A DNA stretch of 64,000 bases, taken from NCBI GenBank assembly GCA_035079385.1, contig JAVHKY010000052.1:3968001-4032000 (forward strand), written 5' to 3'. Made by a program: the position numbers and the translations under genes. This DNA comes from Aspidiotus rigidus. Lineage: Eukaryota > Arthropoda > Insecta > Hemiptera > Diaspididae. Positions 23,137 to 34,290 of the stretch are shown here, one piece after another. Under the pieces are notes generated by a model that saw only the letters and a list, made by a program, of their open reading frames with translations, did not search any database and was not told the origin of the DNA. Numbering within the stretch: position 1 is the stretch's first letter; the number at the start of each line of letters is the position of its first letter.

Positions 23137-23640
23137 TTGTCCAGACTGGGCTGGGCACATGGTGACATGGTGACATGGACAACCCATGTGCTAATATGCT
23201 ACCTTGATGAGCGGATGAACCGACACCATGGTCAGCTAAACTTTCACCTGACACAGGTGTTGAGCGGTCATGGCTGCTTCAACAAGTACTTTCACGAGAA
23301 GTTAAGAAAAGTTGAGCAGGCAACGTGTTTGCACTGCAACCAAGGGTGGAAGGATGGACCACAGCACACCTTATTTGAGCGTGAGGCGTGGAGGCGTGAG
23401 CGGGACAAGCTTAGTCGGTCTCTTCAAGAGATCGGGGTAGATGAAGCGCTTGACCCAAGTAGCCTGGCACCCACCATACTAGGTTCCGTAAAAGCATGGA
23501 ACCAGGTGTCTGCACTTGCGGCCACCGTCATGAAGAGGAAGATGGACCGGAAATGGAATAGGCAAATGCAGAACCACGCTATAGCTTACTTGACACCTGT
23601 GTACCATCAACATCTAGATTTGCATGAAAAAGAGGACTAA
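23137..23640 (+). pseudogene. R1-like C-terminal domain with altered zinc knuckle
   Basis: The segment includes FHLTQVLSGHGCF and then CLHCNQG, QHTLFEREAW, the C-terminal Cys-Cys-His-Cys region found after the RT in R1-type elements. The expected last cysteine (F-E-C-x-A-W) is arginine here (FEREAW). A short duplication (ggtgacatggtgacatgg near 23,160) precedes it. The second copy at 50.3 kb still encodes the cysteine at that place but has lost another. Confidence 0.8.
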
Positions 23641-23915
23641 GATCATCCCTGAAGAGAGAAGAAGATGGAGCTACTATATTGTGTAATGTGGTTTTGTTAT
23701 TGTTGTGTGTGTTCTTTTGCTTTTTGCGTGCCAGGGGGCACTACAGCTTGCCGGTTGCCAAAGCAGCTTAACAGTTGCCGAGTAAAAGAGAGGGTTCGCC
23801 GAGGAGATTCTTTATTCACTGAAGTTATACTCGAAAGGATCGATTCCGGTGTTGGAGGAAACAAAATTAGATGCATAAGCAACCCGCACGTACTCCATCA
23901 TGGAGGACGGGCGAT

Positions 23916-24410
23916 GTTTGCAAATGCGACTCAAACGCGATGGGTACGTTGAATAGATATTAGGCGTGAGCAATGGATTGAATAATCAGCGGAATATCTA
24001 TTTATAAGTAATTCTTTTGTGATTGACACTCACGGGTCATCTTTACGTATTAAAGTGAGACACTTTTTAGCGATTTTTCTACATTCATTTACGAATTGAT
24101 TATCTAAGATTGTGGATAAATTGAAATTGAGTTTGGTCATATTATTTAAAAAGTCGTGGTATTTAAGGGTCTGCGTGAGCTTTTCTTATTCTAAACAAGA
24201 AGCGACAAAAAGAAATGCCACACAACGAAGGTTTACGTTTAAATGAGATAAATTGGTTTGCTGGTTTTATAAAATCGGAACAGTCTACCGATTATATAAA
24301 TTCGGTAAAAATTTTCGCCTATTTTATAAATTTGACAAAAATGGTCCTCGCGCTGCTAATTTAATGAATTTGGCAAAATATTTTCTATCGATTTTATTAA
24401 ATCGGCAATT
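23916..24410. other. A/T-rich stretch between two element ends
   Basis: Repeated motifs of the type aattyggcaaaatttt / ttataaattcggtaaaaatt occur at 24,260-24,420, suggesting degenerate tandem repetition leading into the hAT-like end. No gene is recognised. Confidence 0.35.
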
Positions 24411-24560
24411 TGACAAATTTGGCGTAACATTATATTCGCTCACTTGTGAATCGCTTCGTGTGCACGTTTTTCGTCATTTTCTTTATCGCCTCGCGTACCA
24501 CCTACTACAGTCTTCTCACGTACCACAAGTGGTACATGTGCCACAGGTTGGGAACCGCTG
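24411..24560. mobile_element. hAT-like element end, copy 2
   Basis: The block is near-identical to 20,457-20,605 (tgacaaatttggcgtaacat through ggttgggaaccgctg) but has an extra duplicated tract around accacaagtggtacatg. In inverse orientation it starts CAGCGGTTCCCAACCTG, a hAT-type terminal sequence. The partner end is not seen. Confidence 0.6.
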
Positions 24561-24564
24561 CACT

Positions 24565-27500
24565 ATACCGTACATCTGCAATAGATGCTTAGAAATTCCA
24601 TTTGCTAGAAGACGTATTACACTCAGGTGGCCAGTAAATTACAACGAGGAAAAGTCGAAAAATAAAGAGAGCGTGTACGAAGAAATAGATATGGACCATT
24701 TGGCCATAATAAGGATTAGCATTTTTCTAAACCGATTTTTTTATTGAAATTGATGGTATACTCTTTTTTTCTTCCTTCTTCGTTGTCGCTGTACGTATAC
24801 CATCAAGAACAATTCGAGGGAATTTTGTAAATTGTATTTATACCGGTATAAAGCATTTGAATCACAAACGTTTCGTTGATTGGAAATTGTTAAAATGTTT
24901 TTTTCCGTCTGTCTTTTTCATTCGTCGTAGAGTTTTATTATTCGTGGCTGCTTCCCCAGAGTGCACTGTTACGTGTGGACGGGTGAAATATTTAAATAAC
25001 TACACTGCATAATATTGTATAAGGTCGTCGATCGAACGAAACGAAGAATTGAGAAGGAGAAGAACGTTGGAAGAGCGGAGAAAATATTAATGTCATTAAC
25101 AAACCAATTCTTGAAACGTAATTGCGGAAATCATTAGCGCGCGTTAATCCTTTCTTTTTTTTTTCTCGATACAATTTTTTTTTGCTGCATTTTTTTCTTT
25201 TTTTTTAGGAAGTAAATTGATTACAGTATTCGGTTGTCATTTAAAGGAACACGTCGAATATGAGTGAAAGAAAAGAGAGGCAAAGAGGAAGAAAAATTGG
25301 GTACGATGCAGTATGAGCGACGCAGTTCTTTCGGTAATACGATTAATAAAAATTACCAACTAGCTCGTCAAACGAGACGACGATTATTATGATAAATATC
25401 TATTAACATAAACTCGTTATATTTTTATCTGTACACCACACTTATTATGTACAGGATAGACTCTCTTGTTACACTGATGGTTCGAGTCCGTTGTTTATGT
25501 AAATTATTTATATAGGTAAACGTATATTACATACTTCTGGCGCAGAGCAACGTTTAATATGGTCTTTTTATTTTTTTCTTCTCACGAAATGCATTTGCAT
25601 ACGAATGACGATATAATAATACGTGAATAAGTGAGAGCATTGTCGAGGTATCAATCATAGAGGATAATTGTTGGATACGCTTTGTTGCAAACGCATTCTA
25701 TAAATACACTTATCTTCGAAAACGATAAGCGAAATCCGACGAGGATGACGATGTTCGATAATTAATTATCGGCAGGTTGTTTTCTTGTTAGATGCTTCTA
25801 TTCTATAGAGACGGTTTACTTCCTTTATATATGCGTAGCTATATATTCATGCACGATAATTATCCTGCGTCCTTCATTTCATAACCAATGAGTGATACAA
25901 AATATACATACCGACACTCGAGCGTATACCACTTTTTCACAACCAAAACGAAGATTAATTTTTGGAAACTATAATATAATCATCCGAGTATTCACACGTA
26001 TATTATACAAGCATATGTACAGCGACAATGACGCTACGGGAGGTTAAGCAAATGCAGTAGAAAAATAAGGAACCAACAGAAAGTAGGTACAGATGAAAAA
26101 TGGGAAGAAAAAAGCACTTCGCGATTTACTCGTCAAACTTGGTTCATTTCAATTGGGGAAAATGTAACGTCACAAGAAAAAGAAACAAAAAATTCAGTCG
26201 ATTGATTTTAGAATTTCTATTTTTTTTTCTTTCTTTTCCCTTCTTTTTCATTACCCTCTTTTTCGAATATTAGTCTCGTTGAAACATTTCCGTTGTGTAA
26301 CCGCAGATTAATGAGTCTTGTGGAAACAATGATTAAGTATAGCGAGTGTAGTTGAGATTTTGAGAATGTATTGTTTGAAAATGCTGTAGAACAAAGCGTC
26401 TCCAGATGAACGCGATATCCTCGTTACAGAAGCCATTCCCCTTGGTTTTTAACGTATCAAAATATCTGTCTTAATCTGAAGCCGTGACACACGAGACCAT
26501 TTTTGGGGTTGAATAAGAGTTGATCGAGAAATTTCTCAAGTTGTGGCCACCTTTCAAATTCTGATCAGTGAAACATACCCGGGCAAAAGTCACTTGTCAA
26601 ATTTGCACGTTGAAAAAAACTCTTGACACAATTTACATAGTAAAAAAATTTTAAAAACACGATTACAGTGACGCAAATACAGGAATTACAAAAAATTTTC
26701 GATGTGTTGACCGCCCTGGTCAATGAGCAGCAATGCGCAGTTGACAACGTTTTACAACGCGCTGAAGGAGACGTACCAGATACCCGTGGCCCACATTTAG
26801 GGTGTCAACCTCCTCCGTAAGTCAAAACTTGCAGACGTGAAGCGACTTTTGATCCACCCTGTATTTGTTATTTTCTCAGAAGGCTACCTGTTTTACAAGA
26901 TGGTATTTGATAAGTTCAAAGACTGAGAAAAAATACTCCCAGATAGTATCGTTCACTGCTCGCTAGGCCTCTTTTATTAACTACGTTGATTGAGGAGGTG
27001 ACGGGATTTTCCTATTTCAAATCAATAACATAGATGGAAAATTGCAATTTTCGCAAGTAGCCTTTCTCACACATAAACACATGGTCAAAAAGTTGAAATT
27101 CTCTCTAGTTTTTTACCAGGTCGGAGCCTCCCCTTCTTTGAATATCCATACCCATCTTCAAAATTATTTAGAAGTACCTAAACTGATGAATTTATGAGAG
27201 ATGAACACTCTCAACCACACTAACAAAAAGAATTGAAGGATTTTCCCGCACAAAGAATTTTTATTTATTACAACATTTTGACCAAACTAGTACAGAATGA
27301 AACTGAAAAAGAACTATTAGTTCAATCTTATTAGGAAATTTGGTGTGAATAAATGGGGGACAGCTGAATTTTGGCATAATATACATGTCATTTGTCACCA
27401 AGTCCCACTCAATATGACGTGCGCATTGTCCCCAGGGGACAAAAAAGTGTGGTCCAGATTGTTTTTTTGTCATTTTCAGGGTGAATATCAGTTTTTTGAA

Positions 27501-29380
27501 AAAATGTCAAGAAACAAAAATTGTAGAGCGTCAAAAAATACATAAATAATGTACTATTAAGAATTCCCGTACGATGCTCCCATTTTTAATAAATGGAGGA
27601 TGAAAGTTCAATAGTTGCAAAAGTAATGCATGATATTATTATGCTTGTCCAAAGCAACGCAAGTCGACGCGAGCGTCACCCGCTCTTAGTACATATTGCT
27701 TGCCATCTAAATTAGTAATTCTTCCTTCTTTCTAATTGTGAAATCATTGCTGGCCACCAAACTTGAGATTCTTATCTTTCTGATTTCTAAATCATTGTTA
27801 TCAATTAGTTATCAATCTGTAATTTATTCATTTATTTATCGTGACTCAATCATGACATCAATAGAAACAAGCACCCTGTACCAGGCTGGAAAAGGTTCGT
27901 GCAAAGATCTCAGAAGTCTTTGGCTTTTAGCTACATATTATCTATTTTCAATGACAATCATTCAGTCTTTAGTGCTTTAGGCTTTTACTTTCTTTCCACA
28001 ACTTCTTAGACTTTTGGCTTTAAAAAGAGCGCGAATACTTGCGTCTCATGCAATGAGTGACAAACGAAAGCGTTCGAGCTCCTGTTTACTTTTTTTGCAA
28101 TCAAAATGTCTGTCCTTTATACCTGCCTCCTATAGCGCCGTACCCACCAAAGTGAACTCACCATGGTTACCATGTTATAGCCATGCCTTACTTGTATAGT
28201 ATTTTGGCTGTGAAATGTACCATTTGTCGAAAATTCCACGGCACGACACCGTGTCTTCCTGACGCTGCCGCAGACCCGCGCCTCACAACATCACCTTTAC
28301 TTTGGTTAACGGCAGTAAAGGCCAGCAGCAGCAGCAGCGCAGGTTTCCATTTGACTCATATTGATTCAGTCATACATAGCGTTTGCGCATTAATATATTT
28401 TGCGCGTCATTATTTGTATCCTCATACGCGACTTTTCTCGTTCAATTTGATCCTTAAATTTGTACAAAACTTACTTTGTTTGATTTAAGTACAAATTATA
28501 CAATTTAAACTTTGCATTGTGTGATAGCCAAGGAAAACAACCAGGTTGGTGTAGCTCTTACTATTACTATTGTGATGGATTGTCTACATTCTCTTCTAAC
28601 TACGTACCATTCTACGCACCTGGAGAATTTCATTTCTCCTCCGGAACTATTTCTGCTGCAATTTTAAACTGGTGACCGACAGATAGTCCTTAGGCGGACA
28701 CACTCCTTGTTTACCACACAGTGGATTGTTGATCAATCTCTTTGATCCAACTCGTTCTTCTTCATGAGCGGATCAAACACATTTATATTCTCCTTGGAAT
28801 TAACGACTCGCGATACTCATAGTTTCTATCAACCTAGTCGTCCGTTCGGTTCAACCCTTCCGGGAGAATATTTGACACCATTGCTGTTTGTGTTTCTTGG
28901 GCAATCCCCTTTCTTGTTCGTCTGTTGTTCTAGCGTTTTTTTTTTTTCACAAAGCTTAGTTTGTTGAAGTCGGTATGATGGCCCTTAGTTTATGGACGCG
29001 CATAGAGCAGTTGATGAGAGATTGTAGTTACGTGTGAAGATTATAGGTATGTGTTATACACAAAATTATTCGGTGATGAAAGAAAAGAGAATGAATAAAC
29101 AAAGGAACAAATGATATTATTTTTTTATTGAGTACAGATTGTATATGAATAACGTTCATACACAGATAAGGCTATGTTGATGTGTGCGCAATGTGTGTCC
29201 GTAAATTATAATTTTTTGATTGATGGTGAGAGATTGTTTTGAGAGAATAATGTAAAGATAAAGCTGGCTATAGGTGTGATGTGTGAAACCTGAAACGGAT
29301 ACCATTAATTGTTTCTTGCGTTTTTGTAACTTAAAATTGTAGCTCTTTGTGTGCAATATCATTTCCATTATCGTGATTTT
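24565..29380. other. Long non-coding stretch with minor repeat hints
   Basis: No gene recognised. 26,797-26,866 contains agggtgtcaa and its approximate inverse ttgatccaccctgtat; CACCCTGTAT-type ends are common in mariner-like relics. Around 28,661-28,680, the sequence ctgca, then attttaaactggtgaccgac resembles an LTR end plus primer-binding site. 28,014-28,360 is less A/T-rich with a short CAG run (28,322-28,336). None of these is firm. Confidence 0.3.
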
Positions 29381-29396
29381 TTCATTAGGTACCATA

Positions 29397-29573
29397 ATGA
29401 GTCAGGAGAGTAGCCAGGCAACAGTATTAACAATTAATCGAGCTATAGAGTGTATGACAAAATGTTGGGTCATCGGTGTTGTCCACCTAAAATCTGCGGA
29501 AATCTGCGTCTTTGGCAAAAGTCAAATTCAATATATTTTTGATGAGACTGGTGAATGTCTTATCCTCCTGTTA
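29397..29573 (+). CDS. Putative first coding exon of a TDP-43-NTD-like gene
   Basis: An ATG at 29,397 lies just after a good acceptor-like site (ttttttcattag to 29,388). The frame stays open for 59 codons (start MSQESSQATV, end GECLILL) to a possible donor, TTA followed by GTAATA at 29,574. Splicing there is phase-compatible with the next candidate exon at 29,686. No domain is recognised in this part. The exon assignment rests on splice-site pattern and frame continuity only. Confidence 0.4.
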
Positions 29574-29685
29574 GTAATAGTGACAATTTACTTGTTCTAG
29601 TGACGTTGTAATACTTGATCATTTTCAGGTGTCTTAGTTGTAAAAGTGTGGAAGGGTAATATAGATTACTCTTACACTTTAACAG

Positions 29686-29795
29686 GACGCAGGACGTGGT
29701 GTTTATAAATTAAAACTGCTTGTGAAAGTGCATAGTGGTGAAGTTGTACTTGAGGCAGAGGAATCTGAGGATCTGGATTTCAAATTATTATCGTG
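29686..29795 (+). CDS. Putative second exon
   Basis: The acceptor ...cttacactttaacag ends at 29,685 and the donor GTGAGC starts at 29,796. Between them one frame is open and charged (GRGVYKLKLLVKVHSGEVVL, then EAEESEDLDFKLLS). The final two bases join the first base after the next acceptor (29,913) to make a tryptophan codon, so the reading continues across the intron. Short introns of about 112-117 bp on both sides are typical of insects. The protein part is not recognised. Confidence 0.5.
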
Positions 29796-29912
29796 GTGAG
29801 CTTATAATTTATTAATCTTTTATATCCATTATATTTCATACTGATGTGTTCTATAGAATATTTGTTCATATAATTGTAATGTTTTGATCTATCATTGGTG
29901 TTCTATTTCTAG

Positions 29913-30398
29913 GTATGAAAAATCATATAAAATATTTACACGTGAGACCACAGTTTTTCAGCCAATCAAAGAAATTGAACAACAGACGGTTTATTGTCGC
30001 TTTCAACATTGAAATCTCTGTTCCCAGGAGCCTGTGGGCTAAAATTTCAAACCAAAAATGATTTTTGGCGCGGCGTGGAATTGGATAATGAGAAACTTAT
30101 TTTACCAGATTTGAAAAAGTTGTATCACTGTATATTCCCAAAAGAAAGCATAAAGTTGAAGTCAAACAATAAAATTGGAGATGGTTGTAATACTTTCTCC
30201 AAAATAGGCGAAGTACAAGAAGTCATAAAATTATTCAATGATATCAATCTGATAGATGTTTTGGTTCAACTAAGATTGATTGTATCTCTCCAGAAAGAGA
30301 TTGACCAATTCAAAGTTGAGAGAGGTTACCAAATATTGGGCGAGGCGGCTTGTAAAATAATTGATGACACCAAAATAGCCCCCCCCCCTCCCGAATAA
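29913..30398 (+). pseudogene. TDP-43/TBPH N-terminal-domain-like exon, frame broken
   Basis: After the acceptor ttctatttctag (to 29,912) the frame reads YEKSYKIFTRETTVFQPIKE and then stops near 30,010. A second frame from about 29,985 reads GLLSLSTLKSLFPGACGLKF, then WRGVELDNEKL, then IFPKE. This order strongly resembles the TDP-43/TBPH N-terminal domain: an (E)PIE-type start, L-L-S-T-L, F-P-G-(A/S)-C-G-L-(K/R)-(Y/F), R-G-V, and F-P-K-(E/D). That domain has a ubiquitin-like fold and mediates oligomerisation of the nuclear RNA-binding protein. No RNA-recognition motif follows. Instead come about 75 unrecognised residues ending in a proline run encoded by a C-tract, then a stop at 30,396-30,398. 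The frame change may be a real lesion, a small intron or an assembly error. Confidence 0.6.
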
Positions 30399-30780
30399 AA
30401 ATGAGCGAGAATGCGTCAAGAAAAACAACGTCGCTTAAAAAACAAACAATCGATGTCCATCCCCGCAGTTAGTGAATTTATCAATGCAAAAGATATCGCC
30501 AATCATAAAAAAGGCCCCACATTGGGCGCCATTTGTGAAGATGGGATTGGTTGGTGAATGGAAGTTTGATAAAGGAACTTTCAAAAGCACCGAGTTTAAA
30601 ATCAGATTGCAAAAAACGCGAAGTGTATCATGTTGGACCGACCAAAAGATTTATTAACACAAATAATACACTTTTACAAAAATATGCGGGCAATAATTTT
30701 GCGGTAAACTTTATGACTCAAATTTCCAAGTTAATACTAAGTACAGAGTGGTCCGTGGTAAGTAGTAAGGGTCCCTTGTA
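30399..30780 (+). pseudogene. Coding-like remnants downstream of the TDP-43-like domain
   Basis: Fragments in all three frames look coding-like and run one after another: AVSEFINAKDIANHKKGPTL (30,465 on), then WKFDKGTFKSTEFKIRLQK (about 30,560-30,620), then VYHVGPTKRFINTNNTLLQK, then YAGNNFAVNFMTQISKLI (about 30,620-30,735). If joined they would form one more domain, which I do not recognise. Frame changes every 100 bp suggest decay or sequence error. The pieces may belong to the same gene as the upstream exons. Confidence 0.4.
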
Positions 30781-30789
30781 GAGGAGACT

Positions 30790-33490
30790 AAATTAACTAT
30801 ATACTCTTAATTCTAATGGTATATGGTATGGTACAGTGGGGATAAATTAGGGAATGGCTAAATTACAATATTTGAAATTTGCAATTGAAGCAAAATAATT
30901 AATTGGTACAGCTAACGGTAAATATGTACAGTTTTGGCGGTAGACTAAACATCCTGGAGGATGTGGGGTTTCTGGTATATATATGTAAGACTGCACTGTG
31001 GTACAGCTTACAAAATACAACGATATTTCTGAGATTGCAGTGATAAACACTGAATCAACAAAAATTTCACAGTTTCAATTGTGTGCTAACGACATGTCGT
31101 AGCTTGGAAGATGATAACATCAACAGTCCAACTAACTAATATAACTACGCCTGCCAAACCTCTCTGCGAGTAGCGCCATTACCGAAATTGCGGCGTGACG
31201 GAATCTTACATACACTTGGTACATATTTCGGTAAACGATTTTATATACAATTGCAGTTTTCTTCTTAGGCTAAACATCCGTTAATTATTGTGGAAATATT
31301 CAGGTATATGCGATTGATTCTTATAATGGTAAACAATGTATCTACAAATTCTTTGTATGTCATTTTTGTAGTGTAAACATCCGCGAAAAATTGCAGTTTC
31401 GCGAAGTGAAGTAACGTTATTCCATCTGACTAGCCATAGCAAGCTAGCAATTCCAAAAGTTACTCAATTTGTAACGCTCAACGGAGTCACATCCATAGTC
31501 ACTACCAAGTATTTAATGACTAATGAATAACGTAAAACAAACACCCCATAATTTTCCTGATATAATACTCACCTCTCTTTTATCATTCTTATCTGGATAA
31601 CATTTTCGCATTCATTTTTGATTTCACTTGTCAATTGATAAATTTTTACTACCTACACTATAAGTATTGAAGCCAGCATTTTCACTAACTATTTTCCGTT
31701 GCTTTGTGTAATACTTGCAATAATATTTACATTACATTCACGTTTCGTTTGTCCTTCCTCATCCTAACGCAATGGAAATTTAACACCCAAACAATTACTC
31801 CACATATTTACATTCCTTGATTTATTCGAATATTCGCATTGTTACATTCAGCGCTTTACGCGACTGCCCTCTCAACTACGGATGGAGAAGAGGAAGGCAA
31901 AAAAAAAAGAGCGATTACAACTGGTTTGTGATTTGTAGAACCTAAAAACTGAGAAGTTGGTTGATCATTATCACTGAATGTATACGGGACAATTAGTGGT
32001 GAAGCCAACTAGTCTGAACTCAAAACACAATATTATGCGTTTGTATTTGTAGTCAAACATGCACAATACCAAAATATTTTTCACAGATGGCATTCGTCTT
32101 GCTCCGATGACTTCACGATAACTATAACGCTTAGGAAAAGACGTCATAGTTGATCGCCTTTAAACCTTGGCGATTGAGCGTACAAGAATTTTGAAGAGGG
32201 AGCGCTGCCTAAAATGCATAAGCTAACCACCTTTAACCAACTTTACATGCTGAAAACGCGTTTACATGACAACAATTTAAATGATGAAACCGTTTGCACC
32301 CTTTTCTCGATCGGCATTAGGCACCAGATATTAGGAACCTAATTAAGGACAACATATAAAAAAATCTGCTGTAAAATAATTGGTTAGCTATTATTACCCT
32401 CTATTTCACATTCATCATTTTCCCTGCATAAATACGGTTTGGTATTTGTAGTAGAGTATCAACACAGAGAGAAACTTTCAGGGTGAAAAATGTAAAAGTG
32501 AGCAGTAATTAAAGAACTCATCGACGCGTTAAGGGATTTTATTGTGTTACAGTGCAATAAGAAGGGAAAAAAATTGCGGCGATTTTTCGCGAGAATATTG
32601 TATTATTATGAAAGTGAAAATTGAGAAGGGAGACAAATTCTCCTCTCCTAGCGACGACGAGTGTATAATTAAAACTCATGTAATTATTGTTATTATTAAC
32701 TTATTTGAGACAGAACTGCCTGTAGAAGAGAGCCAAAAACGGGAATATTGTGGAAACTCTTTGTCGTCTGATGTCTTCTAAAATCTGCTACGGGTTATGG
32801 AATTTTAGAAGAATAAAATAGAAGCACGCCGCGCCGTAATGAAAATCAATTTTCTACGAGGGATGATATAATGGAATAATAGATTTTGTTTGTTCATTTT
32901 ACAATCGCGTGATTTCGTCGTAGCGATAAAAAAATGTTCACTCTTTCTTTCTGTACGTCCAAATCAGAATATTTAGTCTCGCTACACTTGAACTTAATAA
33001 ACACCTATGGTATATTTTCAATATTATTTCTACTTTAAAAATAATTTCTTTCCATGAGAAATGTTACTCTTCTGTGCACCATTGTTAAGCGATCGAATTT
33101 GGTAAAATGAATTGAATGATACTTACCCACGAAAAATAGTAAATTTTTAGTCAGTATCTTGGTGGAATGACTTAATTTTCACCTTTAACTTCAGAAAATG
33201 AAGAGTCGAAAAATTTTCCTTAGCTAGATCTCAACCATAATTGTAGGTTTGTGTTTGATTATTGAATTGATCTGTCAGGTCTATTTTTCTTTAATATTGA
33301 CCAAAATTCACTGTCAACTAATGTGCCGAAATTAATGTTCTAAAGTAAGTTTTATGAAGACTGAATCTGAATTGAAATGCTTGATCGATTTTTGGACGAG
33401 TACTTGTCAGGAGTGTCTTGGTCTACAGGCGCGGATCCAGACGATCACTTGGGGGGAGGGGAATAGTCCAACAAAATTCTGAAGGACTTT
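30790..33490. other. Non-coding stretch
   Basis: No recognised gene. Open frames near 32,542-32,781 lack family features. Confidence 0.35.
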
Positions 33491-33679
33491 TTTTTTTAAC
33501 AGGGAACCTGTTTTATGGGGGGCTATTTGAGAAATCTGGCGTCCGCCGTCCGCCGTGCGCCGTCCAGCGAAAAACTTAGAAAAAATGACGGCTTCCTTAA
33601 CGAAGTTAAACGAGGAACGCAGGGAACCTGTTTTATGATTCGAATGAGATTTGGTATTGAAAATTCAAGGAAGCCTAGA

Positions 33680-33985
33680 TCATATATAGCTCGACAGTCG
33701 AAATTTTTCTAAGTCCCTCTCCTATCAAATATAGCTCGAGAGTCGAAATTTTTCTAAGTCCCCCTTCTATCATATATAGCTCGAGAGTCGAAATTTTTTC
33801 TAAGTCCCCCTCCTATCATATATAGCTCGAGAGTCGAAATTTTTCTAAGTCCCTCTCCTATCATATATGGCTCGAGAGTCGAAATTTTTCTAAGTCCCCC
33901 TTCTATCATATATAGCTCGAGAGTCGAAATTTTTCTAAGTCCCTCTCCTATCATATATGGCTCGAGGGTCGAAATTTTTCTAAGT
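33680..33985 (+). repeat. 45-bp tandem satellite array
   Basis: The motif ctcgagagtcgaa recurs at 33,736, 33,780, 33,826, 33,871, 33,916 and (variant) 33,961, that is, every 44-46 bp, each time followed by atttttctaagtccc and a tatcatatat tract. At least six units are present, with few differences between neighbours, so the array is fairly young. Translated frames across it are artefacts. Confidence 0.9.
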
Positions 33986-34077
33986 TTTTCGCTGGACGGC
34001 GCACGGCGGACGGCGCACGGCGGACGGCGGACGGCAGATTTCTCAAATAGCCCCCCATAAAACAGGTTCCCTGTTAA

Positions 34078-34290
34078 AATTTCGACCCTCGAGCCATATA
34101 TGATAGGAGAGGGACTTAAAAAAATTTCGACTCTCAAGCTATATATGATAGAAGAGGGACTTAGAAAAATTTCGACGCTCGAGCCATATATGATAGGAGA
34201 GGGACTTAGAAAAATTTCGACTCTCGAGCTATATATGATAGAAGGGGGACTTGGAAAAATTTCGACTGTCGAGCTATATATGATCTAGGC
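34078..34290 (-). repeat. 45-bp satellite array in opposite orientation
   Basis: About five units of the reverse complement of the 33.7-kb array (ggacttagaaaaatttcgac, ctcgagctatatatgatag). With the left array it could form a stem of more than 200 bp. Confidence 0.85.

Larger units (their letters stand above)
21395..23915 (+). mobile_element. R1/Jockey-type non-LTR retrotransposon, 5'-truncated and frameshifted
   Basis: The body follows the order of an R1-like second ORF. There is a linker (IAELRKECKRQRRTYQ, from about 21,440), then KAPCPDEIPN (about 21,838) before the RT, then the RT domain, then a C-terminal cysteine/histidine knuckle and a 3' tail to about 23,915. The endonuclease domain is absent, so the copy is 5'-truncated near 21,395. 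No poly-A tail is seen. At least four frame changes or stops make it inactive. The tail from about 23,030 to 23,910 is shared with the second copy at 49,986-50,890, which fixes the 3' end of the family. Confidence 0.85.

Noticed and set aside
22485..23254. Open frames on the minus strand across the R1-like element
   Set aside because: They are antisense shadows of the reverse transcriptase and C-terminal domain.
24253..24747. 164-residue open frame
   Set aside because: It runs through a degenerate repeat and across the hAT-like end, so it cannot be one functional protein.
25470..25495. GGTTCGAGTCC, a perfect tRNA B-box-like motif
   Set aside because: There is no A box at the right distance, no acceptor or anticodon stems, and no CCA-compatible end. 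It is probably chance.
33754..34288. Long repetitive-peptide reading frames on both strands
   Set aside because: They are produced by the 45-bp satellite, whose length is a multiple of three, not by a gene.
33680..34290. CRISPR-like regular repeats
   Set aside because: The 45-bp units are contiguous with no unique spacers, occur in both orientations and lie in a eukaryotic transposon-rich context.
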